Below, piece after piece: positions 34,177 through 42,778 of a stretch of DNA of 64,000 nt. The stretch is taken from contig OZ243951.1 in the NCBI GenBank assembly GCA_965214565.1, positions 1,178,001-1,242,000 of the forward strand. Direction: 5' to 3'. The number at the start of each line of letters is the position of its first letter. The first letter of the stretch is position 1. Below the pieces are notes generated by a model. That model saw only the letters and a list, made by a program, of their open reading frames with translations, did no database searches and was not told the DNA's origin. Position numbers and translations under genes: made by a program. Source of the DNA: VXYK01 sp965214565 (lineage in GTDB: Bacteria; Actinomycetota; Acidimicrobiia; Acidimicrobiales; Aldehydirespiratoraceae).

Positions 34177-34686
34177 ATGATCCGAGGCATGAACCACGCA
34201 GTGCTGTATGTGCGCAACTCCGAACGGCACCGAACCTTCTACGAAGACGTGCTCGGGTTCAGCACCGTCATCAACGAGCCCGGTCAATACGTTTTCATGC
34301 GCGCGCCCAGTTCCGAGAACCATCATGACATCGCCTTCTTCGCCATCGGTGAGGGCTCAAGCGCATCCCAGGCCGGACGCCAGACCGTGGGCATGTACCA
34401 CATCGCCTGGGAAGTGGCGACCCTTGCCGAACTGGCTGAAATGGAACAGCGGTTGCGAGCCGCAGGTGTCCTCATCGGCGCTTCAGACCACGGCGTCAAC
34501 AAGAGCCTCTACTGCAAAGATCCCGACGGACTCGAGTTCGAAGTCATGTGGCTCGCTCCCGCCGATCGATGGGGAGAAGAGGAACACGAAGCGATAATCC
34601 GACCCCTCGACATCGCCGCAGACATGGAACGCTTCGCCGACTCGGCGGCCGACCCCGCTCCCAACTCCACGAAAGAGAAAGCGTGA
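34177..34686 (+). CDS. VOC-superfamily (extradiol dioxygenase/glyoxalase-like) protein
   Basis: A 169-residue protein; MNHAVLYVRNSERHRTFYED and YHIAWEV with SLYCKDPDGLEFEVMW provide His, His and Glu for a metal site. Only one VOC module pair is present, so it is shorter than two-domain extradiol dioxygenases. Followed by a four-base overlap with the cupin gene, indicating tight coupling. Could cleave or isomerise a ring intermediate (inference). Confidence 0.85.
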   Translation: MIRGMNHAVLYVRNSERHRTFYEDVLGFSTVINEPGQYVFMRAPSSENHHDIAFFAIGEGSSASQAGRQTVGMYHIAWEVATLAELAEMEQRLRAAGVLIGASDHGVNKSLYCKDPDGLEFEVMWLAPADRWGEEEHEAIIRPLDIAADMERFADSAADPAPNSTKEKA

Positions 34687-35075
34687 GCCTCTCCAACCAC
34701 TACTGCCACTTCTTCGACGAGGACGAGTTCAGCGAGACCGACAGACCGGGATTCAGGCGACGGGTGATCACAGGCGAGAACCTGCAGCTCTGCTTCTGGC
34801 GCATCAAAGGAGGGGCCACCGGGTCGTTTCTGCACAAGCACGACGACAACGAACAACTCGGGATCATCGTCCGGGGTTCGCTGGACTTTCGAATCTTCGA
34901 CGGTGACAAGACCGACGATTCGTCGAAGCGCGAAGTGCTGACCGCCAACCAGGTATATCTGGCCACACCGGGCGTTTGGCACGGTGACAGTATCTTCGTG
35001 GGCGACGACGAATACGACGAATGCTGGATCCTCGACGTGTTCAGCCCTCCACGCGACGACTTGGTGGCCGGCTGA
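34683..35075 (+). CDS. Cupin-domain protein
   Basis: A 130-residue single cupin from GTG 34683. Motif 1: HKHDDNEQLGIIVRGSLDF; motif 2: YLATPGVWHGDS, giving a likely metal site of His residues and a Gln/Glu. Start and stop overlap both neighbours. Function unknown: it may be a dioxygenase, isomerase or sensor of the pathway intermediate. Confidence 0.82.
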   Translation: MSLSNHYCHFFDEDEFSETDRPGFRRRVITGENLQLCFWRIKGGATGSFLHKHDDNEQLGIIVRGSLDFRIFDGDKTDDSSKREVLTANQVYLATPGVWHGDSIFVGDDEYDECWILDVFSPPRDDLVAG

Positions 35076-37162
35076 TGCCGGATTGGAGGCTCGCGGTCGA
35101 CATCGGTGGGACGTTCACCGACGTTGTGCTGCTCGACGCCCACTCCGGCCGGATCGTCGTCGACAAGACCCTCACCACACCGGCGGCACCACTTGACGGG
35201 GTGCGCACCGGGTTGACGCAGCTGCTCAACCGCGCGGGCGTCAAACCCCAAGACATCACCGCACCGATCGTTCACGCCACCACGCTCATCACCAACGCCC
35301 TGATCGAGGGAAAGACCGGACGGGCCGCATTGGTCACAACGCAAGGGTTCGGCGACACGCTGCTGATCCGCGACGAGCACCGTTACGACATGTACGACCT
35401 GCAGATCGAGTTTCCGGCACCGCCGATTCCTCGGGATCTGACGTTCGAGCTCGATGAGCGGACCATCGCCGACGGCACCGTCGACACCGAGCCGAGCGAA
35501 GCGGACCTCGAAGAGTTGACCCGACAGCTCCTCGACGCCGAGGTCGAGTCGGTTGCCGTCTGTCTGCTCAACTCCTACGTCAACGCGACCAACGAACAGA
35601 CAGTTGCCGCCCACCTGCGCCAGACCCTGGGAGTTCCCGTCTGCATATCCGCGGAGATCTCACCGCAGATCCGCGAGTACCCGCGGATGACCACAACTGC
35701 CTGCAACGCAGCCACCATGCCCGTCATCGGTCCATACCTCGATGAACTCCAAGAGTGGCTGTCGGCGGAGGGCTTCGGCGGTTCGGTGCTGATGATGCTG
35801 TCCAACGGCGGGGTCGTTTCGGCCGCCGACGCTGCCCGCGGCCCGATCCGACTGGTCGAATCGGGCCCCGCGGCCGGTGCGCTCGCCGGAAGCTGGTTCG
35901 CGAAGCGGCTGGACATCAAGCGCCTGCTGTGCTTCGACATGGGCGGCACGACTGCCAAGGCCTGTCTGATCGAACACGGCGAGCCTGAACTGACCAATAC
36001 CTTCGAAGTCGCCCGCTCCTACCGGTTCAAGAAGGGGTCGGGCTATCCCGTGTCGGTGCCCTCGGTCGACCTCGTCGAGATCGGGGCGGGAGGCGGGAGC
36101 TTGGCTCGGGTCGATCAGTTCGGCCTGCTCAAGGTCGGTCCTTCCTCGGCCGGCGCTGACCCGGGCCCGGCCAGCTACGCTCTCGGCGGAACCACACCGG
36201 CGGTCACCGACGCGGATGTGATTCTCGGCCTTCTCGACCCCGACGCCTTCCTCGGCGGGGACATGCCGCTCGATGCATCGCTCGCCGACACTGCCACAAA
36301 GTCTGTGGCAGACGCGCTGCGACTCAGCCTGGTCGACACCGCGGCCGGGATACACGATGTGGTGAACCAGAACATGGCCGCAGCAGGGTCGATGCACGGC
36401 GTTGAGATGGGCATGGACCTTCGCGGAATCCCGCTCATCGCTTTCGGCGGCGCCGGCCCGGTTCATGCCTGCGGCGTGGCTGAGCTGCTCGAGTCTGACG
36501 AAGTGATCTTCCCGGTCAACGCCAGCGTCCTGTCTGCTTTCGGAACGCTTGTCTCGCCCGTTCGAATCGACCTGGCCCGCTCGATGCCCCGGCTGATCAA
36601 CTCGGTCGACCATGCCGAGCGCGACGAGCTGCTTGCTGAGTTGCGTGACGAAGGACGGCGTGTGCTTCGAGCCGCAGGGGTGCCCGACGACGCGATCGTG
36701 TACCGCTACGGGGTCGATGCCCGTTATGAGGGGCAGGGTAACGAAATAACCATCTGGGTTGGTGAAGGCGACTCCTGGCCCGCCGATCAAGCCCAGGTCG
36801 TCGAAGCCTTCGAAGCCGAATACCGCCGGATCTACGGGATGACCATTCCCGATGTAGAGGTGGAGGCCATCACCTGGCGGTTGTCGGTCTCCGCCCCGCC
36901 CACGTTGCCTCCGCCGGGCGCAACCCGAACCGTCTCAACAACCCCCGCGCCGGTACCGAACCGTAGCCGGCCGATCGTGTTCGGGCGGGGAGACCCGGCG
37001 ATCGACACACCTGTGTACGACCGCAGCGAACTAGCAGTCGGGGCCAGGTTCAACGGCCCCGCGGTGGTCGAGGAACGTGAGACCACCTCGGTCATCCGCC
37101 CTGGTTGGGCTGTTGAGGTCGCCGCAGACGGAAGCCTGATGGCAACAAGGATGCGGCCATGA
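35075..37162 (+). CDS. hyuA: Hydantoinase/oxoprolinase subunit A
   Basis: ATP-dependent ring-opening amidase subunit of the HyuA/AcxA family, 695 residues from ATG 35075. The N-terminus LAVDIGGTFTDVVLLD, the middle GGSVLMMLSNGGVVSAADAA, and LLCFDMGGTTAKACLI are the actin-like ATPase signatures. Partner HyuB follows with a 4-base overlap. Such pairs hydrolyse 5-oxoproline, hydantoins or N-methylhydantoin, or carboxylate ketones; the substrate here is unknown. Confidence 0.92.
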   Translation: MPDWRLAVDIGGTFTDVVLLDAHSGRIVVDKTLTTPAAPLDGVRTGLTQLLNRAGVKPQDITAPIVHATTLITNALIEGKTGRAALVTTQGFGDTLLIRDEHRYDMYDLQIEFPAPPIPRDLTFELDERTIADGTVDTEPSEADLEELTRQLLDAEVESVAVCLLNSYVNATNEQTVAAHLRQTLGVPVCISAEISPQIREYPRMTTTACNAATMPVIGPYLDELQEWLSAEGFGGSVLMMLSNGGVVSAADAARGPIRLVESGPAAGALAGSWFAKRLDIKRLLCFDMGGTTAKACLIEHGEPELTNTFEVARSYRFKKGSGYPVSVPSVDLVEIGAGGGSLARVDQFGLLKVGPSSAGADPGPASYALGGTTPAVTDADVILGLLDPDAFLGGDMPLDASLADTATKSVADALRLSLVDTAAGIHDVVNQNMAAAGSMHGVEMGMDLRGIPLIAFGGAGPVHACGVAELLESDEVIFPVNASVLSAFGTLVSPVRIDLARSMPRLINSVDHAERDELLAELRDEGRRVLRAAGVPDDAIVYRYGVDARYEGQGNEITIWVGEGDSWPADQAQVVEAFEAEYRRIYGMTIPDVEVEAITWRLSVSAPPTLPPPGATRTVSTTPAPVPNRSRPIVFGRGDPAIDTPVYDRSELAVGARFNGPAVVEERETTSVIRPGWAVEVAADGSLMATRMRP

Positions 37163-38745
37163 CCACTACCGACACACCGCAGGAAACCTTCGATCCCATC
37201 GAGTTGGAAATCCTCTGGCAGTCGCTGATCTCCACGGTCAACGAACAGGCTCGGGCGTTGCAACGCTCGGCGTTCTCGCCGATCGTCCGGGAAGCGGGAG
37301 ACCTGGCCAACGCGGTATTCGACCGCCGCGGGCGCATGGTCGCTCAGGCCGTGACCGGCACACCGGGCCACATCAATTCACTCGCCATCGGCGCTTCGAA
37401 GATGCTCGAGGAGTACCCGCTCGATCAGATCGAACCGGGTGATGTGCTGATCACCAACGACCCGTACAAGACCGCCGGCCAGCTGCTCGACGTGACGGTG
37501 CTCGTGCCCGCATGGCGCAACGGGCGCATCATCGCCCTGTTCGGCTCGACCATCCATCACACCGATGTGGGTGGCTACGGCATCGGCGCAGGTGGCCGAG
37601 ACGTCTTCGAGGAGGGCCTGTGGATCCCCATCTGCAAGCTGATGAAGGGCGGTCAGCGCAACCCCGATGTGTGGAAGTTCATCCTCTCCAACGTGCGCCA
37701 ACCCGACCATATGGCAGGTGACCTGCACGCTCAGATGGCCTCGGGCGAAGTGGGGGCGCAGAGGCTGTTCACACTCTGCGAAACGCATGGACTCGACGAC
37801 ATCGAAGCGTTGGCCGACGAGATCATCGACCGCTCCGAACGAGCAACCCGCAAGAGCATCGAGGCTCTCCCAGCCGGGACCTACAATGCCGATGCGGTGC
37901 TCGATCTCGCCGATTCCAGTCGCATCAACATTGTCTGCTCACTCGAAGTCGACCCTGCCGCCGGCGAGGTCACGGTCGACTATGAGGGCAGTTCAGAGGC
38001 TTCGCCGTGGGGCATCAACGTGGTGATGAACTACACCCACGCCTATACCACCTTCACCGTCAGATCGGTTCTCAACCCCGACATCCCCAACAACCACGGA
38101 AGCCTCGCACCGATCAAGGTCCGGGCTCCGGAGGGATCAATCGTCAACGCGGTCACACCTCAGCCGGGCACGGCGCGCCATGTGGTCGGCATGTTCCTGC
38201 CCAACGCCCTGCTCAAGGCGCTCGCACAGGTCCGGCCCGAGGCGGCCATGGCCGAAGGGTCGGGCGCGGTCTGGACCATGCAGGTCAACGGTAACCACCC
38301 CGACGGCAGTCCCTTCATCACTGCGATGTTCACCTACGCGGGTGGCGTGGGAGCCCGCGCCACGAAACCGGGCCTCAATGCCTGTTCCTACCCGACCGGG
38401 GTTTCGGCAGTTCCGATCGAAGTGGTGGAAGCGTCGGCTCCCATCAGGTTCTCGGAGAAGTCGTTGCGCCCGGGATCTGGCGGAAAGGGCGCACAGGCTG
38501 GAGGCTTGGGCCAGACCATCGAGTTCAGTGTCGACACCGAGAAGCCCTGGCAACTGAACGCTGTCACCAGTCGGCTGGCAGACCCGCCCCTCGGTGTGTT
38601 CGGGGGCGAACCGGGCGCCGCGGGAAGCTTCATGGTCAACGGTCAACCCGTCCAGACACAGGCCCGGATCACTCTCGAAGGAAGCGACGTGGTTCGACTC
38701 GAACTTCCCGGTGGCGGAGGCTACGGAGCACTCGAAAATGATTGA
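37159..38745 (+). CDS. hyuB: Hydantoinase/oxoprolinase subunit B
   Basis: A 528-residue HyuB-family subunit. Characteristic stretches are DPIELEILWQSLISTVNEQA, GHINSLAIGASKMLEEYP, GDVLITNDPYKTAGQLLD and the C-terminal SLRPGSGGKGAQAGGLGQTI. It forms the active complex with the upstream HyuA product. Its end overlaps the acyl-CoA synthetase start by eight bases. Confidence 0.93.
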   Translation: MTTTDTPQETFDPIELEILWQSLISTVNEQARALQRSAFSPIVREAGDLANAVFDRRGRMVAQAVTGTPGHINSLAIGASKMLEEYPLDQIEPGDVLITNDPYKTAGQLLDVTVLVPAWRNGRIIALFGSTIHHTDVGGYGIGAGGRDVFEEGLWIPICKLMKGGQRNPDVWKFILSNVRQPDHMAGDLHAQMASGEVGAQRLFTLCETHGLDDIEALADEIIDRSERATRKSIEALPAGTYNADAVLDLADSSRINIVCSLEVDPAAGEVTVDYEGSSEASPWGINVVMNYTHAYTTFTVRSVLNPDIPNNHGSLAPIKVRAPEGSIVNAVTPQPGTARHVVGMFLPNALLKALAQVRPEAAMAEGSGAVWTMQVNGNHPDGSPFITAMFTYAGGVGARATKPGLNACSYPTGVSAVPIEVVEASAPIRFSEKSLRPGSGGKGAQAGGLGQTIEFSVDTEKPWQLNAVTSRLADPPLGVFGGEPGAAGSFMVNGQPVQTQARITLEGSDVVRLELPGGGGYGALEND

Positions 38746-40330
38746 TGTCGACGCGGTCCCGACGTTCTCAGCCGTTTGGGAGCGCGTCATGCGCGCCCGG
38801 GGAGACGAGCCGTTCCTGATCTTCGAGGACCCGCTCGGTAAGGTCACACAATGGACCTACGAAGAGTTCGATCTGCAGGTTCAGCGGGTTGCGGCGCGGC
38901 TCCATGCCGAAGGCGTCGGTGACGGCAGTTGTGTTCATCTGGCGTTGACCAACTGTCCGACCTTCGTGGCGGTGTGGCTTGCCGCCAACCGGTTGGGTGC
39001 CTGGATCGTGCCCGCAGATCCGATGGGGAAGGAGCCGGAGTTCCTCGATCAGATCGGACGCTGCGCCCCGACTGTGGGGTTCTGTTCAACAGACCGGCGA
39101 GCGACTTATGCTTCGGCGGCAGCGAATGCGGCGGCTACCGCTGCTGTGCCTTCGGTGCTGGCAGGCTCCACTCCGCCTTCGGCGATGACCGTCATCGAGA
39201 TCGATGAAGCCGACGCCGCCTTTGAGCAGTTCCCGTCGGCGGAGTTCACTGCCTGGGCTGATCCCAGACCGATGGACCTTGCCGCGGTGATGTTCACCAG
39301 CGGAACTACCGGCCGCCCCAAGGGGGTGTCGGTCACACAGGCCAACTACGCCTTCGCCGGGAAGACCATGGCGGAGGCTGCCGAACTGCGAGCCGAGGAC
39401 CGCCAGTTGGTCGTGCTGCCGCTGTTTCACGCCAATGCCCAGTACTACTCGTTCGCCTCGGCAATCTGGGCAGGTGCCTCGGTGGCGTTGATGCACACCT
39501 TCTCAGCCAGCGGTTTCCTTCCCCAGGCAGCCCGCCACCAAGCCACCTGCGCCAGCTTGTTCGCGGCCCCGATGCGCATGATCCTGGCTCGCGGCGGACC
39601 CGTTGAGGGATTGCAGCTACGCCACTGCTGGTTCGCTCAAAACCTCGCCGATGACCAGTACCGGACGGTCTGTGACTGGTTTGGTTGCCGCCCGCGCCAG
39701 CTCTACGGCATGACAGAGACGATTCCCGCGGTTCTGACCGACGAATCCTCCGACCCACGGTCCGACTCAATGGGCTTCGTCACCTCCGGTTGCGAAGTCG
39801 AGATCCATGACGCCGACGGGGAACCGGCGAGAGCCGACGAAGTCGGAGAGATCGTGGTCAAAGGCACCCCGGGTATCACCATCTTCGGGGGCTACTTCGA
39901 AGATCCGAATACCACTGCGGCCAACTATCGCGGCGAGTGGTTCCGTACGGGTGACCGTGCTCGACGCGATGCGGCGGGCCGCTTCTTCTTCGACGGTCGT
40001 CGTTCCGATGTGCTCAAGGTCGCCGGGGAGAACGTGTCGACCGTCGAGATCGAGTCGGTGCTGTGCGCGCACCCGCTCGTGCTGGAAGCATCGGTCGTCG
40101 GCGCGCCCGACCCGATCCGTGACGAAGTGCCGATGGCATTTGTTGTGCCCGCGGACGCCGAGAATCCCCCCGAGACCGAGGACCTGCTCAAATGGTGTGA
40201 CGACCGTCTTTCCAAGCACAAGCAGCCCCGAGGCGTGGCAATGCTAACCGAGCTCCCCCGCACCAGCGTCGGCAAGGTCCGCAAGTTCCTGTTGGAAGAT
40301 TCGGTGAGACAAGGAGTTGGTGTCTCATGA
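38738..40330 (+). CDS. Acyl-CoA synthetase / AMP-dependent ligase (CaiC-like)
   Basis: A 530-residue ANL-superfamily enzyme from ATG 38738. The AMP-binding loop is MFTSGTTGRPKGVS; further core motifs are YGMTETIPAVLTDES, GEWFRTGDRARRDAAGRFFF, and Lys near the end in RTSVGKVRKFLL. It resembles the crotonobetaine/carnitine-CoA ligase group. Within this operon it probably activates a carboxylic acid released by ring opening or oxidation. Confidence 0.92.
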   Translation: MIDVDAVPTFSAVWERVMRARGDEPFLIFEDPLGKVTQWTYEEFDLQVQRVAARLHAEGVGDGSCVHLALTNCPTFVAVWLAANRLGAWIVPADPMGKEPEFLDQIGRCAPTVGFCSTDRRATYASAAANAAATAAVPSVLAGSTPPSAMTVIEIDEADAAFEQFPSAEFTAWADPRPMDLAAVMFTSGTTGRPKGVSVTQANYAFAGKTMAEAAELRAEDRQLVVLPLFHANAQYYSFASAIWAGASVALMHTFSASGFLPQAARHQATCASLFAAPMRMILARGGPVEGLQLRHCWFAQNLADDQYRTVCDWFGCRPRQLYGMTETIPAVLTDESSDPRSDSMGFVTSGCEVEIHDADGEPARADEVGEIVVKGTPGITIFGGYFEDPNTTAANYRGEWFRTGDRARRDAAGRFFFDGRRSDVLKVAGENVSTVEIESVLCAHPLVLEASVVGAPDPIRDEVPMAFVVPADAENPPETEDLLKWCDDRLSKHKQPRGVAMLTELPRTSVGKVRKFLLEDSVRQGVGVS

Positions 40331-41493
40331 GCGTGCTGAACAGCGACCTGCTTGCACGGCTCGACGCCTCGACCGACGACGTGGCGCAGGCAGTGACCCT
40401 TCCGCCCGAGATCTACACCTCAGAGGAGTTCCTCTCGTTTGAGACCGACGCGCTGTATATGAAGGAATGGCTCTGCGTTGGCCGGGCAGAACGGATCGCG
40501 GAGGTGGGCGATTGGTTCACCGTCAACCTCGTCGGTGAGCCGTTGATCATCGTCCGCGACAAACAGGGGGCGGTCCGGGCGATGTCGGCGGTGTGCCAGC
40601 ATCGTGCCATGCAGGTGTGTGAGGGCGAAGGCAACAGCACAACTTTCAAGTGCCCCTACCACCACTGGAACTACGCCCTCGACGGACGCCTGTTGGGCGC
40701 CCCCGCGATGGAACGCACAGAAGACTTCAACAAGTCCGAGTGCGGGTTGCCTCAGCTAAAGGTGGAGGAATGGTTGGGTTTCATCTTTGTGAACTTCGAC
40801 CCGGCTGCCGAACCGCTGGGGCCCACCCTCAGCCGCTACGAACCCTTTCTTGAGAACTACGATCTCGCCAACGCGGTGTGCCCTGGCACGTTCACCCTCG
40901 AAGACATGCCCTGGAACTGGAAGGTCATGTTCGAGAACTTCAACGACGGCTACCACGCCAACAGGCTTCACCAATTCGTGCAGGACTTCTGCCCGTCGAG
41001 CATGTCGGGTTTCCCTGTGCCGTGGTCCGACGACTCCAATGTCATCTTCAGAACTGCCGGGTACACCCATATCGACGGCGGGTTCAACGCCACTCATCGC
41101 GTCATCATGGACGTCTTCCCCGATCTCACCAAAGAGGAACGCACCCGGTCGACCTTTGCCCTGATCCCGCCCACGTTGTGTTTCGGCACCGCGCCTGATC
41201 AGTGCTTCTTCTTTCTGGTTCGACCCACCGGCGCAGAGTCCATCGACGTGGAGATCGGCTACATCTTCCATCCCTCAGCACTGCAGGACCCGCTCTTCGA
41301 GCACAAGATGGCTCTTTCGGACGCTGGCGTACAAGTGTTTGTTGCTCAGGACCAGGACGCCACCACCAAGGTCCAGCGAGGTTTGCGTTCCCGGTTCGCG
41401 CCGCGTGGCCGTTACTCCTGGCAAGAAGAAAGCCATATCCAATTCAACCGCTGGTTAGTTCAGCGCTACCGCAAAGCCTGGCCGAACACCTAG
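40327..41493 (+). CDS. Rieske non-heme iron oxygenase alpha subunit (GbcA/CntA-like group)
   Basis: A 388-residue oxygenase; ATG overlaps the preceding stop. Rieske ligands: Cys90-x-His92 and Cys109-x2-His112 (CQHRAM, CPYHHW). Mononuclear Fe site: ENFNDGYHANRLH. The C-terminus RGLRSRFAPRGRYSWQEESH is shared with the Rieske protein at 49.4 kb, which is a clear paralogue. Members of this broad group include quaternary-amine and betaine demethylases. No beta subunit or reductase lies beside it. Confidence 0.9.
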   Translation: MSVLNSDLLARLDASTDDVAQAVTLPPEIYTSEEFLSFETDALYMKEWLCVGRAERIAEVGDWFTVNLVGEPLIIVRDKQGAVRAMSAVCQHRAMQVCEGEGNSTTFKCPYHHWNYALDGRLLGAPAMERTEDFNKSECGLPQLKVEEWLGFIFVNFDPAAEPLGPTLSRYEPFLENYDLANAVCPGTFTLEDMPWNWKVMFENFNDGYHANRLHQFVQDFCPSSMSGFPVPWSDDSNVIFRTAGYTHIDGGFNATHRVIMDVFPDLTKEERTRSTFALIPPTLCFGTAPDQCFFFLVRPTGAESIDVEIGYIFHPSALQDPLFEHKMALSDAGVQVFVAQDQDATTKVQRGLRSRFAPRGRYSWQEESHIQFNRWLVQRYRKAWPNT

Positions 41494-41506
41494 GACCAGT
41501 GCCTAG
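41490..41506 (+). other. Small stem-loop before the BMP lipoprotein gene
   Basis: CTAGG-7 bases-CCTAG overlaps the last codons of the Rieske gene. It is too weak for a terminator but could stabilise or partly attenuate the transcript ahead of the highly expressed binding protein. Confidence 0.25.
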
Positions 41507-41539
41507 CGGCCGTCAAGTCCCATTAAGGAGGGGATCCCA

Positions 41540-42778
41540 ATGCAAACCAAAACCCGAAAAAAGCTACTTCAACTGTTGACGTTGTTGTTGGCCTTAACGC
41601 TCATCGCCGCCGCTTGCGGAGACGACGACAGCGACGACGAGTCGGAAGCTACGCCAACGACGGAGGCAGCGCCCGAGGAAGAACCCGAGGACATGCCGGA
41701 AGAACCCGAGGACATGCCCGAACAAGAACCTGAAGACATGCCCGAGGAAGAACCCGAGGACATGCCCGAACAAGAACCCATCGAGACGAGCGCCGTCGTG
41801 GCAGCGTTTGACAGTGACGGCGACGGGACGGTCACTATCGGTGTCGCTGCCGCGGGCCCACGCGACGACAATGGTTACTACCAGTCACTGGTGAACTTCG
41901 CCGAGCAGTTCTCTGCCGACAACGGATTCGCTGCACCGATCGTGTCGGACAACATCGGCGCAGCAGAGGCCGCCCAGGCCCTCTCCGACCTGGCGCAACA
42001 GGGTGTCGACATCTTGATGGTCGGAGCCTCCGAGATTGCCGAGCCGCTACCCGACCTGACCGAGCAGTACCCGGACATCTTCTGGTACTGCAACTGTGGT
42101 GCCGGTTTCCAGGAGTTGCCGGGTCTGGCGCAAGCAACCGACTGGGGGGCACCCATCCACTACACGGCGGGTGTCGCCATGGCGGGCATCCTTCAGGACC
42201 ACGGTGGCGACAAAGCAGTGTTCCTCGGTTGTTGTGACATCAACTTCGAGCGCGAGGCGTACAACGCGACGCTCTTCGGACTTCAGTCCGTCGATCCCAA
42301 TTTGACCATGGAGTATGTGAGCACCGGCGACTACCAGTTCGACTTCAACAACTCCGCCAATGCCACCGCGGCACTGACCAACGCCATATCCAACGGCGTC
42401 ACCCTGGCTTACGCCTATCTCGGTGGTGCGCTCGAGGCCGTTGGCCAACTCGCGACCGATGAAGGTGTGGCGGTGTTCGCAGCAGGACCGGCAGACGTGT
42501 GCGAGCGGGACGACGGCATAGCCTGGACCGGCAGCATCGTCTTTGACGGCGGCGTCTACGCCCAAGAGGCACTTCCTCTGATCATCGCAGGCGACCTTGC
42601 GGAGGGCTCGACCTACGAGTTCCCAACCGAACCTGGTCTCAACGGCGCGTTGTTGTGCGACGCACCGGCGGACGCTCAGGCGCTGATTGATGAAGCCTTC
42701 GGCAAGATCGCTGCGTTCGATGGTGAACTGCTCGGAGCACTCGGAGGTATTTCAGGCGAGGCATACTCAGGCGGGTGA
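41540..42778 (+). CDS. BMP-family (PnrA-like) ABC substrate-binding lipoprotein
   Basis: A 412-residue lipoprotein with its lipobox at LTLIAAAC (Cys26), ribosome site AAGGAGG, then an acidic repeat linker (about 30-80) and a type I periplasmic-binding fold (DGTVTIGVAAAGPRDDNGYY, QGVDILMVGASEIAEPLPDL, AVFLGCCDINFEREAYNATL). BMP proteins usually deliver nucleosides or related ring compounds. Followed by the ATPase and two permeases of the same importer. The cysteine-rich WYCNCGAGF is unusual. Confidence 0.9.
   Translation: MQTKTRKKLLQLLTLLLALTLIAAACGDDDSDDESEATPTTEAAPEEEPEDMPEEPEDMPEQEPEDMPEEEPEDMPEQEPIETSAVVAAFDSDGDGTVTIGVAAAGPRDDNGYYQSLVNFAEQFSADNGFAAPIVSDNIGAAEAAQALSDLAQQGVDILMVGASEIAEPLPDLTEQYPDIFWYCNCGAGFQELPGLAQATDWGAPIHYTAGVAMAGILQDHGGDKAVFLGCCDINFEREAYNATLFGLQSVDPNLTMEYVSTGDYQFDFNNSANATAALTNAISNGVTLAYAYLGGALEAVGQLATDEGVAVFAAGPADVCERDDGIAWTGSIVFDGGVYAQEALPLIIAGDLAEGSTYEFPTEPGLNGALLCDAPADAQALIDEAFGKIAAFDGELLGALGGISGEAYSGG
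41672..41787 (+). repeat. Tandem repeat encoding an acidic linker (E-P-E-D-M-P-E units)
   Basis: Five near-identical units of 21-27 bases encode EEPEDMPE-type blocks between the lipobox and the binding domain. The DNA units differ only in synonymous or Glu/Gln changes. It gives a flexible, strongly negative spacer holding the binding domain off the membrane, and is likely variable in length. Confidence 0.8.

Noticed and set aside
35660..36790. 376-codon minus-strand ORF
   Set aside because: Antisense of hyuA.
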